Origin: an uncultured Oscillibacter sp.
Lineage (GTDB): Bacteria; Bacillota; Clostridia; Oscillospirales; Oscillospiraceae
Reading direction: 5' to 3'
DNA: 6,935 nt
Assembly (NCBI GenBank): GCA_946494635.1
Contig: CAMMCS010000104.1
Coordinates: forward strand, 1-6,935
The position numbers and the translations under genes were made by a program. Under the pieces are notes generated by a model. That model worked only from the letters and a program-made list of their open reading frames with translations. It was not told the DNA's origin and made no database searches. Positions 5,437 to 6,935 of this stretch are shown here, in pieces. Position 1 is the stretch's first letter. Every line of letters begins with the position of its first letter.

Positions 5437-6748
5437 TCGGGCCGGGCGCCGCTTCTGGCGTGAAAACTGGCTGCTGGTTCTGGTTCTGGCGCTGTTGTTT
5501 CTGGAGCGGGCCGCCGCCCTGTGGACCCTGGGGGCGGAATACACCCTGGCCAGTGACGATCTCAGCTATGTCAAAAGCGGTATCTACTTTGCTCAAAACG
5601 GGGTCATCACCATGCATGGCACCACGCCCAGCGCCCAGATTATGCCGGGCATGACCTGGCTGATCGGGCTCTTTGCCGCGCTGTTCGGCGAGGGCGGCCA
5701 CGCCCTTTGGCTGGCTCTGAAGCTGCTGTGGATTTCCATGGGCACTGCCACCGGCTGGTTCCTGTTCAAAAGCGTCACGCTTTTTGCGCCCAAATGGTGC
5801 GGGGCCGTGGCCTGCCTGCCCCTCTTCGGCGCGGATTTTGTCTGGACGGATAACCTTATCCTGACGGAGACGCCCTTCATCCTGTGCCTCTCCGCCATGC
5901 TGTACTACACGTTTCTCCTGGGCCGGGAACGCAGCCGCCGGGCCTTTGCAGGCTGTGCCGTCTCCTATCTGGCGGCCATCCTGCTGAAGGCGAATATCGC
6001 CGTCTATCCCCTGTTTGCACTGGGCTATCTGCTGGCTGTGAAATATCCCTTCAAGCGGCTGCTGAAGCAGGGGCTGATCCTGGCCTGCCTCGTCCTGTGC
6101 TTTCTGGTGCCGTGGGCGGTCCGCAATTATGTGCAGTTCCGCGCCTTCGTGCCTCTGACCTACGGGGCCGGCAATCCCACGCTTCTTGGAACCTATCAGG
6201 GATACGGCTATCCCGCTGACGAGGAGCTGGACTATGCCTCCAATGTGGACGAGCCCTTCCGGGAGACATATGCCGCGTACTTTGACGAAAATGGGGAGAT
6301 CCCTGAGCGGTATCAGAAGTACCTCTCTCTCCAGCACGATGGAATGAAGGCCTCTTACCGCCTGGAGGAATGGGCCAGCCGGGATCTGAAAAGCCTGATC
6401 GTCTCCTACGGCTTCCTGAAGCCCCTCGAAATTGTAAGAGGCACCTTTTACTGGGAGCGGGTGTTCAACATCCCCGGAACCTGGGTGCAGGAGGCGCAGG
6501 ATCTGAACCTGCTGCTCTGCGCACTGGCCGCCGCAGCCTCCCTGCTCTTCCGGAAGCACCGGGCCCAGTGCCTGTACCTCATCATCCTCTATGGGGGGAA
6601 CGTCTATATCTACGCCATGACCTATGCCTTCGGGCGGTACAGCATCGGCCTGATGCCCATGCGGTGTATTCTGGTGGGCCTGGGTGCCTCCGCCCTGGTC
6701 GGCGGCATCCGCCGCCTGCTGAACCGGAGGGCCCTCCCCGCCGGATAA
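5423..6748 (+). CDS. GT-C glycosyltransferase, GT39/ArnT/PMT-like integral membrane protein
   Basis: A 441-residue multi-spanning membrane protein. The first helix (about 16-34) is followed by an outside loop with ASDDLSYVKSGIYF; the acidic pair Asp45-Asp46 is where GT-C enzymes using lipid-phosphate sugars place their catalytic or metal-binding acids. PGMTWLIGLFAALFG, TETPFILCLSAMLYY and PWAVRNYVQFRAFVPLTYG (from Pro230) are typical of the ArnT/PMT-like family. About 100 hydrophilic residues (roughly 245-345) form an extracytoplasmic domain before the last helices. It should transfer the sugar from polyprenyl phosphate to an envelope acceptor (teichoic acid, other polysaccharide, protein or lipid); the acceptor cannot be predicted. 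The start at 5423 has AGGAG at 5411-5415; an in-frame GTG at 5408 precedes that site and is rejected. It is last in the operon and plays the role of GtrC or YfhO in three-component systems. Confidence 0.88.
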   Translation: MEIADRAGRRFWRENWLLVLVLALLFLERAAALWTLGAEYTLASDDLSYVKSGIYFAQNGVITMHGTTPSAQIMPGMTWLIGLFAALFGEGGHALWLALKLLWISMGTATGWFLFKSVTLFAPKWCGAVACLPLFGADFVWTDNLILTETPFILCLSAMLYYTFLLGRERSRRAFAGCAVSYLAAILLKANIAVYPLFALGYLLAVKYPFKRLLKQGLILACLVLCFLVPWAVRNYVQFRAFVPLTYGAGNPTLLGTYQGYGYPADEELDYASNVDEPFRETYAAYFDENGEIPERYQKYLSLQHDGMKASYRLEEWASRDLKSLIVSYGFLKPLEIVRGTFYWERVFNIPGTWVQEAQDLNLLLCALAAAASLLFRKHRAQCLYLIILYGGNVYIYAMTYAFGRYSIGLMPMRCILVGLGASALVGGIRRLLNRRALPAG

Positions 6749-6805
6749 GCTCCACCTTTTGCGGGAGCCCGTTTTCGCCGCACCCCGCGATCATTGCAAA
6801 CGAGG

Positions 6806-6836
6806 AAAGAGATGCCGTTGCGGCATCTCTTTTTTT
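6806..6836 (+). terminator. Rho-independent terminator of the glycosylation operon
   Basis: Arms AAAGAGATGCCG (6806-6817) and CGGCATCTCTTT (6821-6832) pair perfectly around a TTG loop and run into seven T residues (6830-6836). It is 57 bases after the stop codon of the last gene. Textbook intrinsic terminator for the plus strand. Confidence 0.95.
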
Positions 6837-6853
6837 GTCTCCAAATGGAGACA
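6836..6853. promoter_or_regulatory. Perfect inverted repeat, candidate operator
   Basis: TGTCTCC-AAAT-GGAGACA: two perfect seven-base arms around a four-base centre, immediately after the terminator and 17 bp before the candidate -10 box TATGAT (6871-6876). It would overlap the -35 region of a promoter for the next gene. It could be a repressor or activator site for the downstream gene, or a second hairpin of the terminator region. No known regulator was recognised from the sequence. Confidence 0.4.
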
Positions 6854-6870
6854 GGAGTAAAAAAATATAT

Positions 6871-6935
6871 TATGATAAAACTGGGAACGCGAGTAAGCGC
6901 CAAATCTCGGCAGGCAGACGGCAAGGAGGATCTGC
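6871..6935 (+). promoter_or_regulatory. Candidate -10 box and leader of a gene beyond the right edge
   Basis: TATGAT at 6871-6876 resembles a -10 box, without a recognisable -35 at 16-18 bp. A transcript would start near 6883 at GGGAACGCGAGTAAGCGCC. The short repeat GCAGA...TCTGC at the end frames AAGGAGG (6923-6929), a strong ribosome-site sequence whose start codon would fall just outside the window. The leader's AGTA near its 5' end recalls the first stem of T-box leaders, but too little is present to decide. No coding sequence is assigned here. Confidence 0.4.

Noticed and set aside
4296..6559. Long minus-strand open frames opposite the glycosylation operon
   Set aside because: Low-complexity Gln/Gly/Asp-rich translations without domains, opposite well-supported genes in ATGA-type overlaps; no promoter or ribosome site seen.
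1..6935. CRISPR arrays, tRNA or rRNA genes, insertion sequences, prophage or attachment sites
   Set aside because: No regularly spaced repeats, cloverleaf, transposase or integrase motifs, or target-site duplications were seen on either strand. Although gtrABC-type genes occur on phages elsewhere, nothing phage-like accompanies them here.

Overview
The window looks like a chromosomal segment of a fairly GC-rich Firmicute, most likely a gut clostridium of the Oscillospiraceae/Ruminococcaceae type. The basis is GC-rich coding sequence next to AT-rich intergenic DNA, consensus vegetative promoters (TTGACA/T-17-TAtaaT type), strong AGGAGG-type ribosome sites, ATGA gene overlaps and a cre-like/LacI-type operator. 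This assignment is inference from composition and gene style only. No mobile element, tRNA, rRNA or CRISPR array is visible.

Left half (1-3659): a catabolic/transport region. It holds the N-terminal part of an ABC importer permease of the FbpB/AfuB (COG1178) type on the minus strand, cut by the left edge; a HAD-family hydrolase, also on the minus strand; and, divergent from it, a two-gene operon on the plus strand encoding a PHP-domain metal-dependent phosphoesterase and a PfkB-family sugar kinase whose start and stop overlap (ATGA). All three transcription units have a good sigma-70-type promoter, and downstream of each promoter lies a near-identical 17-bp site, GAAAACGyTTGCGAnnn. The three units therefore appear to be one regulon under one LacI-family repressor, or under CcpA because the core also resembles a cre site. 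Transporter, phosphatase-like hydrolase, phosphoesterase and sugar kinase together suggest uptake and processing of a phosphorylated sugar or phosphodiester. The substrate cannot be read from the sequence.

A strong hairpin terminator (3680-3716) closes this region.

Right half (3760-6836): a four-gene plus-strand operon with its own promoter, tightly packed or overlapping, encoding a GtrA-like membrane protein, a DPM1/GtrB-like family 2 glycosyltransferase without membrane helices, a small DUF2304-like membrane protein, and a large multi-spanning GT-C (GT39/ArnT/PMT-like) glycosyltransferase. This resembles the three-component GtrA/GtrB/GtrC or GtcA/CsbB/YfhO scheme: sugar is loaded on undecaprenyl phosphate in the cytoplasm, flipped, and transferred outside to a cell-envelope acceptor. 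The unusual point is that the lipid-loading enzyme appears split into a soluble GT2 and a separate DUF2304 membrane partner. A textbook terminator (6806-6836) ends the operon.

The last 100 bases hold a perfect inverted repeat, a good -10 box and a leader with an AAGGAGG seven bases from the right edge. A new plus-strand gene therefore probably begins just outside the window.
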